From Pseudomonas hunanensis (lineage in GTDB: Bacteria; Pseudomonadota; Gammaproteobacteria; Pseudomonadales; Pseudomonadaceae): 64,000 nucleotides of DNA. Below the pieces are notes generated by a model. It was not told the DNA's origin, did no database searches, and worked only from the letters and a program-made list of their open reading frames with translations. Where the stretch lies: contig NZ_QJRC01000095.1 of assembly GCF_013393325.1 (NCBI RefSeq), positions 806,001 to 870,000 of the forward strand, written 5' to 3'. The position numbers and the translations under genes are program-made. Position 1 is the stretch's first letter, and each line of letters begins with the position of its first letter. Below are positions 33,999-43,156 of this stretch, in pieces.

Positions 33999-35012
33999 AT
34001 GAGCCGTTACCAGCAGCAAATCCAGCCAACCGACGCGCACCTGTGCCTGCGCGGCATCCACAAACGCTATGGCGCCGTCAGCGCGCTCGACGCCATCGAC
34101 CTGCAAGTGCGCCGGGGCGAGGTGTTCGGCATCATCGGCCGCAGCGGCGCGGGCAAGTCCTCGCTGCTTCGCCTGCTCAACCGCCTGGAAGCACCCAGCG
34201 CCGGCCAGGTACTGATCGACGGCCAGGACATCGCCGGGCTGCAAGGCAAGCCCTTGCACGCGCTGCGGCGCAAGGTGGCGATGATCTTCCAGCACTTCAA
34301 CCTGCTGGCCAATAGCACGGTCGCCCAGAACATCGAGCTGCCAATGCGCATGGCCGGGGTGCCGCAAGCACAGCGCAGCGCCCGGGTGGCGGAGCTGTTG
34401 CGCCTGGTCGGCCTGGCCGGCCGTGGCGGCGCCTACCCCGCGCAACTGTCCGGCGGCCAGAAGCAGCGCGTCGGCATTGCTCGGGCGCTGGTGCTGGAGC
34501 CGCAGATTCTGCTGTGCGACGAAGCGACGTCGGCGCTGGACCCGGAAAGCACCCAGGCGATCCTCGACCTGCTGCGCAGCATCAACCAGCGGCTGGGCCT
34601 GACCATCGTCCTGATCACCCACGAAATGCAGGTAATCCGTGATCTGTGCGACCGTGTAGCCGTACTGGAACAAGGCCGCATCGTCGAAACGGGCGCGGTG
34701 TGGGAAGTGTTCGGCAACCCGCAGCACGCCGTCAGCCGCACGTTGCTCGGCGAGGCCGCGCCTGCAGCACAGGCCATTGCTGCCGACAAACGCTACCTCG
34801 ACCTGCACTACACCGGCGGCAAAGGGCTGAAGCCCGATCTGGCGGCCATCGGTGCCGCGCTGGGCGATGGGGTGAGCCTGTTCTCGGGCACGATCGCCCC
34901 TATCCAGGGGCGGTTCCTTGGGCAACTGCGCCTGGCCATCGCCAGCGCGACACCAGACGACGAGCTGTTGCGCCAGGCCAGGTTGCTGGCAGACCGCGCC
35001 GACTGGGCCTGA
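33999..35012 (+). CDS. metN: Methionine-type ABC transporter ATPase MetN
   Basis: A 337-residue ABC ATPase. Walker A is GRSGAGKSS near 47, the signature is LSGGQKQRV and Walker B is LLCDEATSALDP. A C-terminal NIL-type regulatory domain (about 255-337) fits MetN, where it binds methionine and inhibits transport. It is the last gene of the sfnB operon. Its stop codon directly abuts the stop of the converging fusion gene (TGATCA). Confidence 0.93.
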   Translation: MSRYQQQIQPTDAHLCLRGIHKRYGAVSALDAIDLQVRRGEVFGIIGRSGAGKSSLLRLLNRLEAPSAGQVLIDGQDIAGLQGKPLHALRRKVAMIFQHFNLLANSTVAQNIELPMRMAGVPQAQRSARVAELLRLVGLAGRGGAYPAQLSGGQKQRVGIARALVLEPQILLCDEATSALDPESTQAILDLLRSINQRLGLTIVLITHEMQVIRDLCDRVAVLEQGRIVETGAVWEVFGNPQHAVSRTLLGEAAPAAQAIAADKRYLDLHYTGGKGLKPDLAAIGAALGDGVSLFSGTIAPIQGRFLGQLRLAIASATPDDELLRQARLLADRADWA

Positions 35013-37703
35013 TCAGCGCAGCGCCTGGTCGAGGTCGCGCTGTAGCGAGCCGACCTCTTCCAGGCCCACGTGCAGGCGCACCAATGCACCACGCACCGGG
35101 GTTGCGAAGCTGCGCTCACCCAGCTCGGCCAGGGTCACCAGGCTCTCGTAGCCACCCCAGGAGGCACCGATGCCGAACAGGCGCAGGCGATCGATGAACG
35201 CTTCTGCCCGGCCCAGGCTGGCGTCGGCCAGTTCGAGGCTGAGCAGGCCATTGCTGCCCTTGAAGTCGCGGCGCCACAGGGCATGCCCCGGGTGCTCCGG
35301 CAACGCCGGGTGATACACCCGCGCCACATCCTCGCGTGCTTGGAGCCACTGGGCGATCTCCAGGCCCTGGCGCGCGTGCACGGCCATGCGGCTGGCCAGG
35401 CTGCGCGCCCCACGCAGCACCAACCAAGCATCGTCCGGGCTGACCGTGCAGCCGCAGGTATCGCTGCTGCGCGACAACGCGGCGAAGGCCTCTTGGGTGG
35501 TGCACACGCTGCCCATCATCACGTCGCTGTGCCCGCCCACGTACTTGGTCAGGGCCATCACCGAGATGTCTGCGCCCAATGCCAACGGCTGGTACAAGTA
35601 ACCCGAACCCCAGGTGTTGTCGACCGCCAGCAGGATCCCGCGCGGCTTGCACAACGCAGCCATGGCCGGCAGGTCATTGAGCTCGTACAGCAACGAACTC
35701 GGGCTCTCGCTGTAGACCATGCGGGTGTTCGGGCGCAACGCGGCCTCCAGGCCGTGGCCATCGGCGGCGAAATAGCTGACTTGCACACCGAACGGCTGCA
35801 GCAGCTCGCGCGCCAGGCGCCGCACCGGGCCATACACCCCATCGCTGAGCAGCACATGGTCGCCGGGGCGCAAGTAGGCGAGAAAGGTCTGAGTGATGGC
35901 TTGCAGCCCGGTAACGAACAACTTGCAGCGGTAGCCGCCTTCCAGTTCGCTGACCAGGTCTTCGAGGGCAAAGGCCGTGGGGTTGCCACGGGCACCGTAG
36001 CTGAGCACCCGTTGCTGGTCCCGATGGCTGCGCGCTTCACGCTGTTCGGCGACGCTGTCGAACAGCACGGTGCTCAGGCGGCTGACCGGTGGGTTGACGC
36101 CGTGGGCCCCTTGGCCCGATTCGCCACGCCCGGCATGCACCAGCCGTGTAGCGACCGGATCGCTGTGCGTCAGGGGGGTGAAGCTGGCAACCTCGGCGGC
36201 GCTCATCTGTGCGATCAGCCCGGTCTCCCAGGCCAGGTAGCGGCGTGCCGCCTCCTTGTTGCCGGCGTGTCGGTCATGGACGAAGAACAGGAAATCGATG
36301 CAGGCGGCGTCTGGCAACGAGGTGTCGTCCGCGGCCTGCGGCCACTCGGCCAGCAACGCCTGGGGGAACAGGCGCGCAGCGCGACGTTGTGTATCTGGCA
36401 GTTCGCTGGCAGCCAACTCGGCGACGCGAGGGTCGTCGGCAATGAACACCAGGCGCCCAGACTGCTCACGCACCTGCTCGGCCAGCCCTGGGCGGATCGC
36501 CCACTGCGCGCCGCGCACGTGGCGCTGGCGGTAGGCCGTGCTCGGGCGCAGGTCCAGCAGCAAGGCGCCCTCCAGTTCTGCAGCGCTGGCTTCGGCCAAG
36601 GTTACCGCCAGCGGCGGCTGTGCCGGCAATGCCAAGCCACTGCCCAGGCCGCCTTCGAGGACGTACGCATCATGCCCCATCTGCCGCAGCCAGCTGGCCA
36701 CCACCGGGGCACGCACGCCGTCGCCATCGAACAGCACCACGCGCGCCTTGCGCACGCCAATGTACAAGTCGGTGCCCTGCACCAGTTGCCCGCCTGGGCA
36801 ATGCTGCGCGCCGGGCAGGCTGCCAGCGGTGAACTCCTCCGGGGTGCGCACATCGCACAGGAACAGCGTGCGTTGTGCATCCTGCTGCCAGGCCTGTACC
36901 TGCGCCGCTGCCACCCACTGCACCCCGGCCTTGTGCGCCAACCCCGTGGCGCGTGCCCGTTGCCGCCCCAGTGCCTGGCCGCTATGCGGCGGATACCCGC
37001 GTTGCCCCCCGTGCTCCAGTGGCAGGTCGACCAGGTACCAGCCCTGGGTGCCGTTCTCCAGGGCATAGACCGGGTTGTCGATGCCGAGGTTGATCAGGGT
37101 TTGCGCGCCGATGATGCTGCGGGTACGCCCTGCGCAGTTGATCACCACCGGTGTTTGGGGGTCATGCACCAGGTCCTCCAGGCGGTAGCCCAGTTCACCG
37201 TTGGGGCAGCAGGTGGCGCCGGGGATGTTCATCTTGGCGAACTCGTCCAGTGGCCGGCCATCGAGCAGTACCAGCGGCTTGCCCTGGCGTTGCCATTCGG
37301 CCAGCTCCTGGGCGCTGATGCGTGGGGTGTGGCAGGCATGTTCGACCAGTTCGCCAAAGGCCTTGGAGGGCAGGTGCACACCGGCGAACAATTCAAAGCC
37401 AGCGGCCTGCCAGCCCTGGCTACCGCCTTCGAGCCAATGCACGGCCTTGTAGCCCAGCGCCTGCAGGCGCTGCACGCCGCGCTGCACCAGTTCGCCGCCG
37501 GTTGCGTCGTAGACCACCAGACGCACCAGCGGGTTGGGCGCCAGGCGCGGGGCCTCGATTTCCAGCCGGCTGTACGGCAGGTTCACGGCGTAGAACAGGT
37601 GAGCTTCGCCGTACTGGCCGTGCTCGCGCAGGTCGAACAGGGCGATTTCGTGGCCGTCGAACAGCCAGTCATGCAGTAGCGCGGGGGTGATGCTGGGAGT
37701 CAT
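35013..37703 (-). CDS. Four-rhodanese / cystathionine-lyase-type PLP fusion protein
   Basis: An 896-residue fusion. Residues about 10-110, 130-230, 262-355 and 365-450 are four rhodanese-like domains. Only the second has a catalytic Cys (Cys190 in the loop CAGRTR); the matching positions of the others are Asp66, Asp326 and Ala422. Residues about 510-896 form a Cys/Met-metabolism PLP enzyme, with Asp695 in AVDNTWGSG and the PLP lysine Lys720 in LTKYVGGHSD. A lyase freeing sulfide or thiol, joined to a sulfurtransferase that accepts sulfane sulfur, is the likely function. It is the last gene of an operon with an amino-acid ABC importer and a cysteine dioxygenase relative. Confidence 0.88.
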   Translation of the reverse strand: MTPSITPALLHDWLFDGHEIALFDLREHGQYGEAHLFYAVNLPYSRLEIEAPRLAPNPLVRLVVYDATGGELVQRGVQRLQALGYKAVHWLEGGSQGWQAAGFELFAGVHLPSKAFGELVEHACHTPRISAQELAEWQRQGKPLVLLDGRPLDEFAKMNIPGATCCPNGELGYRLEDLVHDPQTPVVINCAGRTRSIIGAQTLINLGIDNPVYALENGTQGWYLVDLPLEHGGQRGYPPHSGQALGRQRARATGLAHKAGVQWVAAAQVQAWQQDAQRTLFLCDVRTPEEFTAGSLPGAQHCPGGQLVQGTDLYIGVRKARVVLFDGDGVRAPVVASWLRQMGHDAYVLEGGLGSGLALPAQPPLAVTLAEASAAELEGALLLDLRPSTAYRQRHVRGAQWAIRPGLAEQVREQSGRLVFIADDPRVAELAASELPDTQRRAARLFPQALLAEWPQAADDTSLPDAACIDFLFFVHDRHAGNKEAARRYLAWETGLIAQMSAAEVASFTPLTHSDPVATRLVHAGRGESGQGAHGVNPPVSRLSTVLFDSVAEQREARSHRDQQRVLSYGARGNPTAFALEDLVSELEGGYRCKLFVTGLQAITQTFLAYLRPGDHVLLSDGVYGPVRRLARELLQPFGVQVSYFAADGHGLEAALRPNTRMVYSESPSSLLYELNDLPAMAALCKPRGILLAVDNTWGSGYLYQPLALGADISVMALTKYVGGHSDVMMGSVCTTQEAFAALSRSSDTCGCTVSPDDAWLVLRGARSLASRMAVHARQGLEIAQWLQAREDVARVYHPALPEHPGHALWRRDFKGSNGLLSLELADASLGRAEAFIDRLRLFGIGASWGGYESLVTLAELGERSFATPVRGALVRLHVGLEEVGSLQRDLDQALR

Positions 37704-37751
37704 GGGACGCAGTCCGTGGTCGTTTGCAGGGTTGAGCTCAGGCAATACGGA

Positions 37752-38342
37752 TCAAAGGCCGTATGCCGCGATCGAAGGCGCCATCTGGGATTTGTTGTAG
37801 TTCACCACGCTGCCGTCGTCCTTGACCCCGTAACGGTTCTCCAGCGACTCCAGCGGCCGACCATAAAGGTGGAAGTGCAAGGTCGGCTGATCTCCCTCCA
37901 CACGAATGCCATGCAGGTCTTCACCCAGGAACGCCACGGAGGTCCCTGGCTGCACCACGATCTCCTGCTCCAGCGCCAGGCGTGCACGGGCCGGGTCGCT
38001 GCCGTCATCTTCGCGGCGATACACCCGGTTCAGCTCCTGCCCCTCGACGGCGACGATGACTGCCCATGTCTCATGGTTGTGTGGCAGGGTCGCCTTGCCC
38101 GGCAGCAGCGAGTTGACGTACAGGGTCGGCGACTCGCCATCATCGTTCAGGCGGTAGCGGAACTGGGTCTCGCCGGTGGTCGCGTCCGGTGCCGGGAAGC
38201 GCTCGAAATTGAACAGTTCGCGGCGCTCGGCAAGGCCTTCGAGCAAGTGGACGATCTGCTGCAGGGCAGCGCGGTCGACACCACGCTCATGGATAGCGCG
38301 CACTTGCGCCAGAAACGGCTGGATCACGGATTCACGGGACAT
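37752..38342 (-). CDS. Cysteine dioxygenase-family thiol dioxygenase
   Basis: A 196-residue cupin of the cysteine dioxygenase family. The iron ligands are probably His88 and His90 (LPHNHETWA) and His144 (EDLHGI), and Arg62 or Arg64 (FRYRL) could bind the carboxylate. It oxidises a thiol such as cysteine or 3-mercaptopropionate to the sulfinate; which one cannot be told from sequence. GAGA eight bases before the ATG at 38342 sets the start; a longer frame to 38375 lacks support. It lies between the ABC ATPase and the rhodanese-lyase fusion. Confidence 0.86.
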   Translation of the reverse strand: MSRESVIQPFLAQVRAIHERGVDRAALQQIVHLLEGLAERRELFNFERFPAPDATTGETQFRYRLNDDGESPTLYVNSLLPGKATLPHNHETWAVIVAVEGQELNRVYRREDDGSDPARARLALEQEIVVQPGTSVAFLGEDLHGIRVEGDQPTLHFHLYGRPLESLENRYGVKDDGSVVNYNKSQMAPSIAAYGL

Positions 38343-38371
38343 TATCGGTTTCTCTTCTTGGCTAGCGGAGG

Positions 38372-39190
38372 TCACACGCTGAGGCTGTAGCGCCCCAGGT
38401 TGCTGAAAACATCGGGCGCCGGGCGGCTCGGGCGTTGGCCGCCCTCACCTAGCGCATGCTGCAGAAAGGCACGGGTACGCTCGTGTTGCGGGGCGCGGAA
38501 CAGTTGTTCGGCGCTGCCATGCTCGACGATCCGGCCATGCTCGGTGAAATACACCTGGTCGCTGATCTCTTCGGCAAAGCGCATTTCATGGGTGACCAGC
38601 ACGCAGGTCATGCCTTCCTCGGTCAGCTCACGGATCACCGCCAGCACTTCGCCAACCATCTCTGGGTCCAGCGCCGAGGTCACTTCATCGAACAGGATCA
38701 ACCTGGGCCGCATCGCCAAGGCACGGGCAATGGCAACACGCTGCTGCTGGCCACCCGACAGCTCACCTGGGAAGGCTGCTGCCTTGTGGCCCAGGCGCAC
38801 CTTGTCGAGCAGCGCCAGGGCCTGCTCGCGGGCCTCGGCGCGGTTGCGCCCAAGCACCTTGGTCGGGGCGATCAGCAAATTGTCCAGCACACTCAAATGG
38901 GGAAACAGGTTGTATTGCTGGAAGACAAAGCCCACCTGTTTGCGCAGGGCAATCAGCTCCGCCTCGCCGCGCAAACGCTCGACCTGGGTACCACCAATGC
39001 AGATGCTGCCACGCTGCGGCCGCAGCAGGCCGGTCATGCAGCGAAGGATGGTCGACTTCCCCGAGCCGGACGGGCCGATGATCGACACCGCCTGGCCCGC
39101 CTGCACATCAAGGTCGATGCCACGCAACACCGGGTTGTCGGCAAAAGCCAGGTGCACGTCGCGCAACTGGATCAAGGGTTCAGAAGGCAT
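38372..39190 (-). CDS. Polar amino-acid ABC transporter ATPase
   Basis: A 272-residue ATPase of the polar amino-acid uptake family (GlnQ/HisP type). It has Walker A GPSGSGKST near 39, the sequence FVFQQYNLFPHLSVL typical of the group, signature LSGGQQQRV, Walker B LILFDEVTSALDP and H-loop VTHEM. The C-terminus is about 25 residues longer than usual. Its start overlaps the end of the upstream permease gene by 11 bases. It probably imports cystine or another sulfur amino acid, inferred from its neighbours. Confidence 0.9.
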   Translation of the reverse strand: MPSEPLIQLRDVHLAFADNPVLRGIDLDVQAGQAVSIIGPSGSGKSTILRCMTGLLRPQRGSICIGGTQVERLRGEAELIALRKQVGFVFQQYNLFPHLSVLDNLLIAPTKVLGRNRAEAREQALALLDKVRLGHKAAAFPGELSGGQQQRVAIARALAMRPRLILFDEVTSALDPEMVGEVLAVIRELTEEGMTCVLVTHEMRFAEEISDQVYFTEHGRIVEHGSAEQLFRAPQHERTRAFLQHALGEGGQRPSRPAPDVFSNLGRYSLSV

Positions 39191-39860
39191 AGCGGCGCTC
39201 CAGGCGTTGGGTCAGGCGGGCAATGGGGTAGCAGTAGGCGAAGAACAACGCCAGCACGCTGAAGTACACCAGCACGGTGAAGCCGCTGCGGTTGACGGTG
39301 TTGGCGGCAATCTGCGCGCTGTCGATCAGGTCGTGCACCCCCACCAGCGAAGCCAGCGCGGTGCCCATGGTCACTACCGCGTACAAGTTCATCCAGGGCG
39401 GCAACATGCGCCGCAGGCACTGCGGCAGAATGATCGAACGGAAGATCTGCACGCGGCTGAAGGCCAGCGAACGCGCAGCCTCCCACTGGGTAGCCGGGAT
39501 AGAAGCCACCGCACCACGGAAAATCTCGGCAACGTTGGCACTGGCAGGCAGGGCCAGGCCGATCGTGACCTTGAGCCAGTCGGGAAAGGCCAGCCAGGTG
39601 CCGGCCACCTGGATTTCGAACGGGAACACATACGAGGTGAAGTAGATCAGCACCAGCCACGGCGCGTTACGGAACACCTGCACCCACAGCCGTGCGACAC
39701 CGCGCAGTGGCGCCAAGGGCGACAGCGACAGAACGCCTATCAGCAAGCCCAGCAATGTGCCCAGGCCAATGGCGCCAACGCTGATCTGGATGTTCTGCAA
39801 CAGGCCCGCCCCCAGGGTCGGTGACCAATGCCACAGTGTGGCGAGGTTCTCAATGGCCAT
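39180..39860 (-). CDS. Amino-acid ABC transporter permease (HisM-type, second)
   Basis: A 226-residue membrane protein with about five helices and the family loop (EAARSLAFSRVQIFRSIILPQCLRRMLPPW). It pairs with the permease encoded just upstream. It overlaps both neighbours (11 bases on each side), consistent with coupled synthesis. Confidence 0.9.
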   Translation of the reverse strand: MAIENLATLWHWSPTLGAGLLQNIQISVGAIGLGTLLGLLIGVLSLSPLAPLRGVARLWVQVFRNAPWLVLIYFTSYVFPFEIQVAGTWLAFPDWLKVTIGLALPASANVAEIFRGAVASIPATQWEAARSLAFSRVQIFRSIILPQCLRRMLPPWMNLYAVVTMGTALASLVGVHDLIDSAQIAANTVNRSGFTVLVYFSVLALFFAYCYPIARLTQRLERRYAF

Positions 39861-40584
39861 AACCCGGCATCCTCAGGCGCGCTTCCACGGCGCGACCGGC
39901 ACAATTGACAGCGAAGCTGAGCAGGCCGTAGAACGCCAGGATCAGAATCATCAGTTCGATGACATTGTCGCCCTGGGTCCAGATCATGATCGAGGCATAG
40001 GTAATATCGTTGACAGCGATCGCCGACGCCACGGCGGTCATCTTCACCAGGTCGATAAGGTTGTTGACCAGCGCCGGCAAGGCAAAGCGCACGGCCAGCG
40101 GCAGCTGTACCTGCAGCAGTTGCTGGCGGCGGCTGAAGGCCAGCGAGCTGGCCGCCTCCAGGGTCACTGCCGGCACCGCCTCGATGCCGGCGCGCAAGGC
40201 CTCGGCGTGAAACGCCCCTTTGTGCAGGGATATCACCAGCACCACCCAGGCAAAGGGCGTCATCGGGTTGGCGTTGCCCAGGCTCTGGTTGATCAGCATG
40301 TTCAGCACCAGGAACGCGCAGTACAACTGCACCAGCGTCGGCGTATTACGAGTGACCTCGATAAAGGCCCGCGCCGGCCAGGCCAACCAGCGACGTGCGG
40401 ACGTAAGCGCCGCCGCCAGCAAGACGCCAACCACAAGGCTGCCGACCACGCTGAACAGGCACAGGTAGACCGTGGTCAACGCGCCCTCGAGCAGTTTGCC
40501 GCTGGCGTAGGTGTCGAACAGAAAGCCGTAATTCAGGCCAAGCCGGGCGAGCTGCCCGACCAGCCCGTGCAGAACCTCGCTCAT
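39850..40584 (-). CDS. Amino-acid ABC transporter permease (HisQ-type, first)
   Basis: A 244-residue membrane protein of the same family, with the loop EAASSLAFSRRQQLLQVQLPLAVRFALPAL. The start ATG overlaps the stop of the binding-protein gene by one base (TGATG). With the following permease it forms the membrane channel of the importer. Confidence 0.9.
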   Translation of the reverse strand: MSEVLHGLVGQLARLGLNYGFLFDTYASGKLLEGALTTVYLCLFSVVGSLVVGVLLAAALTSARRWLAWPARAFIEVTRNTPTLVQLYCAFLVLNMLINQSLGNANPMTPFAWVVLVISLHKGAFHAEALRAGIEAVPAVTLEAASSLAFSRRQQLLQVQLPLAVRFALPALVNNLIDLVKMTAVASAIAVNDITYASIMIWTQGDNVIELMILILAFYGLLSFAVNCAGRAVEARLRMPGYGH

Positions 40585-41423
40585 CAGGCGCCTTCGCCCT
40601 GCAACTTGGCACGCAGTTCCACCAACGCCGGCGAGGCCGGGGTGATGTGGTTGGCCTGCTCACGCTCGATCAGCCAGCCGCTGCGGTGCCACTGCTTGAC
40701 GAACGGGTCTAGGCGCTGCTGGGTGTCGGTCTCACCCAGGCGCGTCCAGATCACCGATGGCGCCGGGTTGAGTTCGGGGGCCAGGGCGCGGTAGCCGCTC
40801 CACTCGCCACCTTTGGCCAGCAGCGGGTTGATCAGCGTGGCATCGTGCACGGCAGCCACGCAGTTGTTGCCACGCAGGGCCAGCAGCGATTCGGCCGAGG
40901 TCTTGAAGGCTTTGATGTCGGCACCCAGCTCCACCAGCGCCTGGGTGTAGCTGCTGCCCTGCGAAGTGCACACCGGCTGGCCCTTGAGCCCGGCCCAGGT
41001 GTTGATCGGGCTGTCCTTGGCCAGCGCCGCGGTACCGCCCACGCGGTAGAACGGCGTGGGCACGTGGCCCAGCAACTTGTCGCGCTCGGGGGTCCATTCC
41101 ATGTTGGCGATCAGCAGGTCGACCTTGCCCTGCTGCAGGAACTGCACACGGTTGGCCGGCTGCACCGCAATGAGGTCGACCGCCACGCCCAGCTGGCGCG
41201 CCAGGTCACGCGCAAGGTCGACGCTGAAACCGACCGGTTCGCGGGTGGCTGGGTCGATGGCCCCGAACGGGCCACCGGACAACACCACGCCCACGGCCAG
41301 CTTGTGGCGTTGCTGGACCTTGTCCAGGGTGGCATCGGCCTGGGCCAGGCCGCTGGCGGCCAGCGTGGTGGTGGCCAGCAACGATGCGAGCAGCCCGCGA
41401 CGGGCAATGGTGGACAGCGACAT
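40584..41423 (-). CDS. Amino-acid ABC transporter substrate-binding protein
   Basis: A 279-residue periplasmic binding protein of family 3, with a signal peptide (about 1-29, ending AQA) and typical sequences (KLAVGVVLSGGPFGAID, GFSVDLARDLARQLG, DLLIANMEWTPER). It is the first gene of the six-gene sulfur operon. The ligand is likely a sulfur-containing amino acid because a lyase and a thiol dioxygenase are encoded downstream. The ATG at 41423 starts the signal peptide; an in-frame extension to 41456 is not needed. Confidence 0.88.
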   Translation of the reverse strand: MSLSTIARRGLLASLLATTTLAASGLAQADATLDKVQQRHKLAVGVVLSGGPFGAIDPATREPVGFSVDLARDLARQLGVAVDLIAVQPANRVQFLQQGKVDLLIANMEWTPERDKLLGHVPTPFYRVGGTAALAKDSPINTWAGLKGQPVCTSQGSSYTQALVELGADIKAFKTSAESLLALRGNNCVAAVHDATLINPLLAKGGEWSGYRALAPELNPAPSVIWTRLGETDTQQRLDPFVKQWHRSGWLIEREQANHITPASPALVELRAKLQGEGA

Positions 41424-41616
41424 GATGGGGGTTCCTCGTCCCGGCAGCCGGAACACCCGGCCAATGAGCGCGCATGCTAGAAAGTTGCAGGGATGAGGGG
41501 AAATTCAAATATCGCCTATCGTTATAACACTGAATGAACGGAAAATTTTCAAAATGGGTATAAGCCCCGAAAAATAGGGGTCACACAGATAGCCTCTTGA
41601 TCAAGCACCCAACAAT

Positions 41617-41635
41617 AGATAAATATTCATTATCT
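41617..41635. promoter_or_regulatory. A/T-rich inverted repeat in the LysR/ABC divergent region
   Basis: AGATAA-ATATTCA-TTATCT is a 6-bp-arm palindrome in the 279-bp gap 41424-41702 between the divergent operon and the LysR gene. It is a candidate operator for that regulator. The rest of the gap is A/T-rich, contains another GC hairpin (CCCCGAAAAATAGGGG near 41566-41581), and shows no gene. Confidence 0.4.
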
Positions 41636-41702
41636 TTAGCCGTGCATCATTAATGTAAAAGCACTGTGCGCCCCTCTCCCCCAACGCTGCCTGGCCCACT
41701 TC

Positions 41703-42554
41703 ATGAGCACCCTCGACCTCGACCTGCTTCGTACGTTCGTCGCCATCGCCGACCATTCAAGCTTCGCCGAAGCCGGCCGCAACCTGGGCCGCACCCAGGC
41801 CTCGGTCACCCAACACATGCAACGCCTGGAACAACAGGTAGGTGTACCGCTATTGCGCAAGCAAGGCCGCCACAAGTCGCTGACCGACGCTGGCCGTCAG
41901 TTGCTGCGCCACGCCCGGCAAATGCTCGCGCTCAATGACGAGGCGCTCGCCGGCCTGCGGCTGGATGGCCCCAGCGGCGTGCTGCGGATCGGCTCGCCCC
42001 ACGACATCGCCGACACCATCCTGCCGCCACTGCTCAGCCACATCGCCCGCTCGGCGCCCAACCTGCGCCTGGAAATCGACGTTGGCCGCAGCCCGTTCCT
42101 GATGGAAGACTTGCAGCGCGGCAAGGTCGACATGGTCATTTCAACCCGCACCGCACCGGGCCTGGAAGGCTTTGCGCTGCGTACCTCGCCGGTGTGGTGG
42201 ATATGCGCGGCGCAGTATCAGCACCTGCCCAGCGAGCCGTTGCCGCTGGTGCTGGTGGACGAGCCCAGCCTGTACCGCAAACTGGCCCTGGAGGCCCTGG
42301 AACGGGCCGGTATCGCCTGGCGCCAGGCGTACCTGGCGTCCAACTTGATCGGCGTCAAGGCAGCGGTGCGCGCCGGCCTGGGCATTACTGCGCGCAGCCA
42401 GGAGATGGTCGGCCCCGACATGCGTGTGCTCGGCCAAAGCGACGGCCTGCCGGCGCTACCCGATGTCACCTACCACTTGTGGGTGCGGGCCAACACCGTC
42501 AACCCGCTGGTGCGCCAGGCCTACGCGATGGTGCGCGCCAGCGCGGGGCTGTGA
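41703..42554 (+). CDS. LysR-family regulator of the sulfur amino-acid operon
   Basis: A 283-residue LysR-type regulator. The helix-turn-helix is at about 4-62 (LLRTFVAIADHSSFAEAGRNLG, QASVTQHMQRLE) and the rest is the inducer-binding domain. It is divergent from the substrate-binding gene of the importer, so it is probably its activator. It is short for the family but complete. Confidence 0.87.
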   Translation: MSTLDLDLLRTFVAIADHSSFAEAGRNLGRTQASVTQHMQRLEQQVGVPLLRKQGRHKSLTDAGRQLLRHARQMLALNDEALAGLRLDGPSGVLRIGSPHDIADTILPPLLSHIARSAPNLRLEIDVGRSPFLMEDLQRGKVDMVISTRTAPGLEGFALRTSPVWWICAAQYQHLPSEPLPLVLVDEPSLYRKLALEALERAGIAWRQAYLASNLIGVKAAVRAGLGITARSQEMVGPDMRVLGQSDGLPALPDVTYHLWVRANTVNPLVRQAYAMVRASAGL

Positions 42555-42572
42555 TGGCTGGCACCCGCGCAG

Positions 42573-43037
42573 CTACACCGGTAGCTCGGTGGTCAGCTTG
42601 ATCTTTTCCATCGGTACTTCGGTTTTCACGTTCTGCACCACGCTCAGGCTGGTCAGGTGCTTGATCTGAAAGCGCCGATAGGCTTCCAGGTCAGCCGCCA
42701 CCACCCGCAACAACAAGTCGCAGTCGCCCGCCATCACATGGCACTCCACCACTTCGGGCAATTGGCGCACGGCCTCGACAAACTCATCGGTGGTGTCCTG
42801 GTCCTGACGCTTCAGCCATACGCGCACGAACAGGGTCAGGCCCAGCGCGACCTTGGCCGGGTCCAGCAATGCCACATAACGCTCGATGACCCCAGCCTCC
42901 TCCAGCAGCCGCACCCGTCGCAGGCACGGCGAAGCAGACAACCCCACCTGTTTGGCCAGTTCCTGATTCTGCAACCTGCCGTCGCGCTGCAGCGCGCGCA
43001 GGATGCGGCGGTCGATGGCATCGAGCTTGATTGGCAT
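42573..43037 (-). CDS. Lrp/AsnC-family regulator (divergent from azlCD)
   Basis: A 154-residue Lrp-type regulator with an N-terminal helix-turn-helix (DAIDRRILRALQRDGRL, CLRRVRLLEEAGVI) and a C-terminal RAM domain that binds amino acids (VVECHVMAGDCDLLLRV). It is divergent from azlCD and probably controls them. The ATG at 43037 is set by the AGAGAACG ribosome-site-like sequence; the longer frame to 43202 covers the promoter. Confidence 0.88.
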   Translation of the reverse strand: MPIKLDAIDRRILRALQRDGRLQNQELAKQVGLSASPCLRRVRLLEEAGVIERYVALLDPAKVALGLTLFVRVWLKRQDQDTTDEFVEAVRQLPEVVECHVMAGDCDLLLRVVAADLEAYRRFQIKHLTSLSVVQNVKTEVPMEKIKLTTELPV

Positions 43038-43156
43038 TGAACGTTCTCTTTTTTTAAGTATTCGGTAGCAGATGCCAAATGCTCTGCGCATCAGTGCAAC
43101 TACGCAAGCCAATTCCAGCGATTCATTGGAATAATTTTCCTCCACTGGAGGTGACC

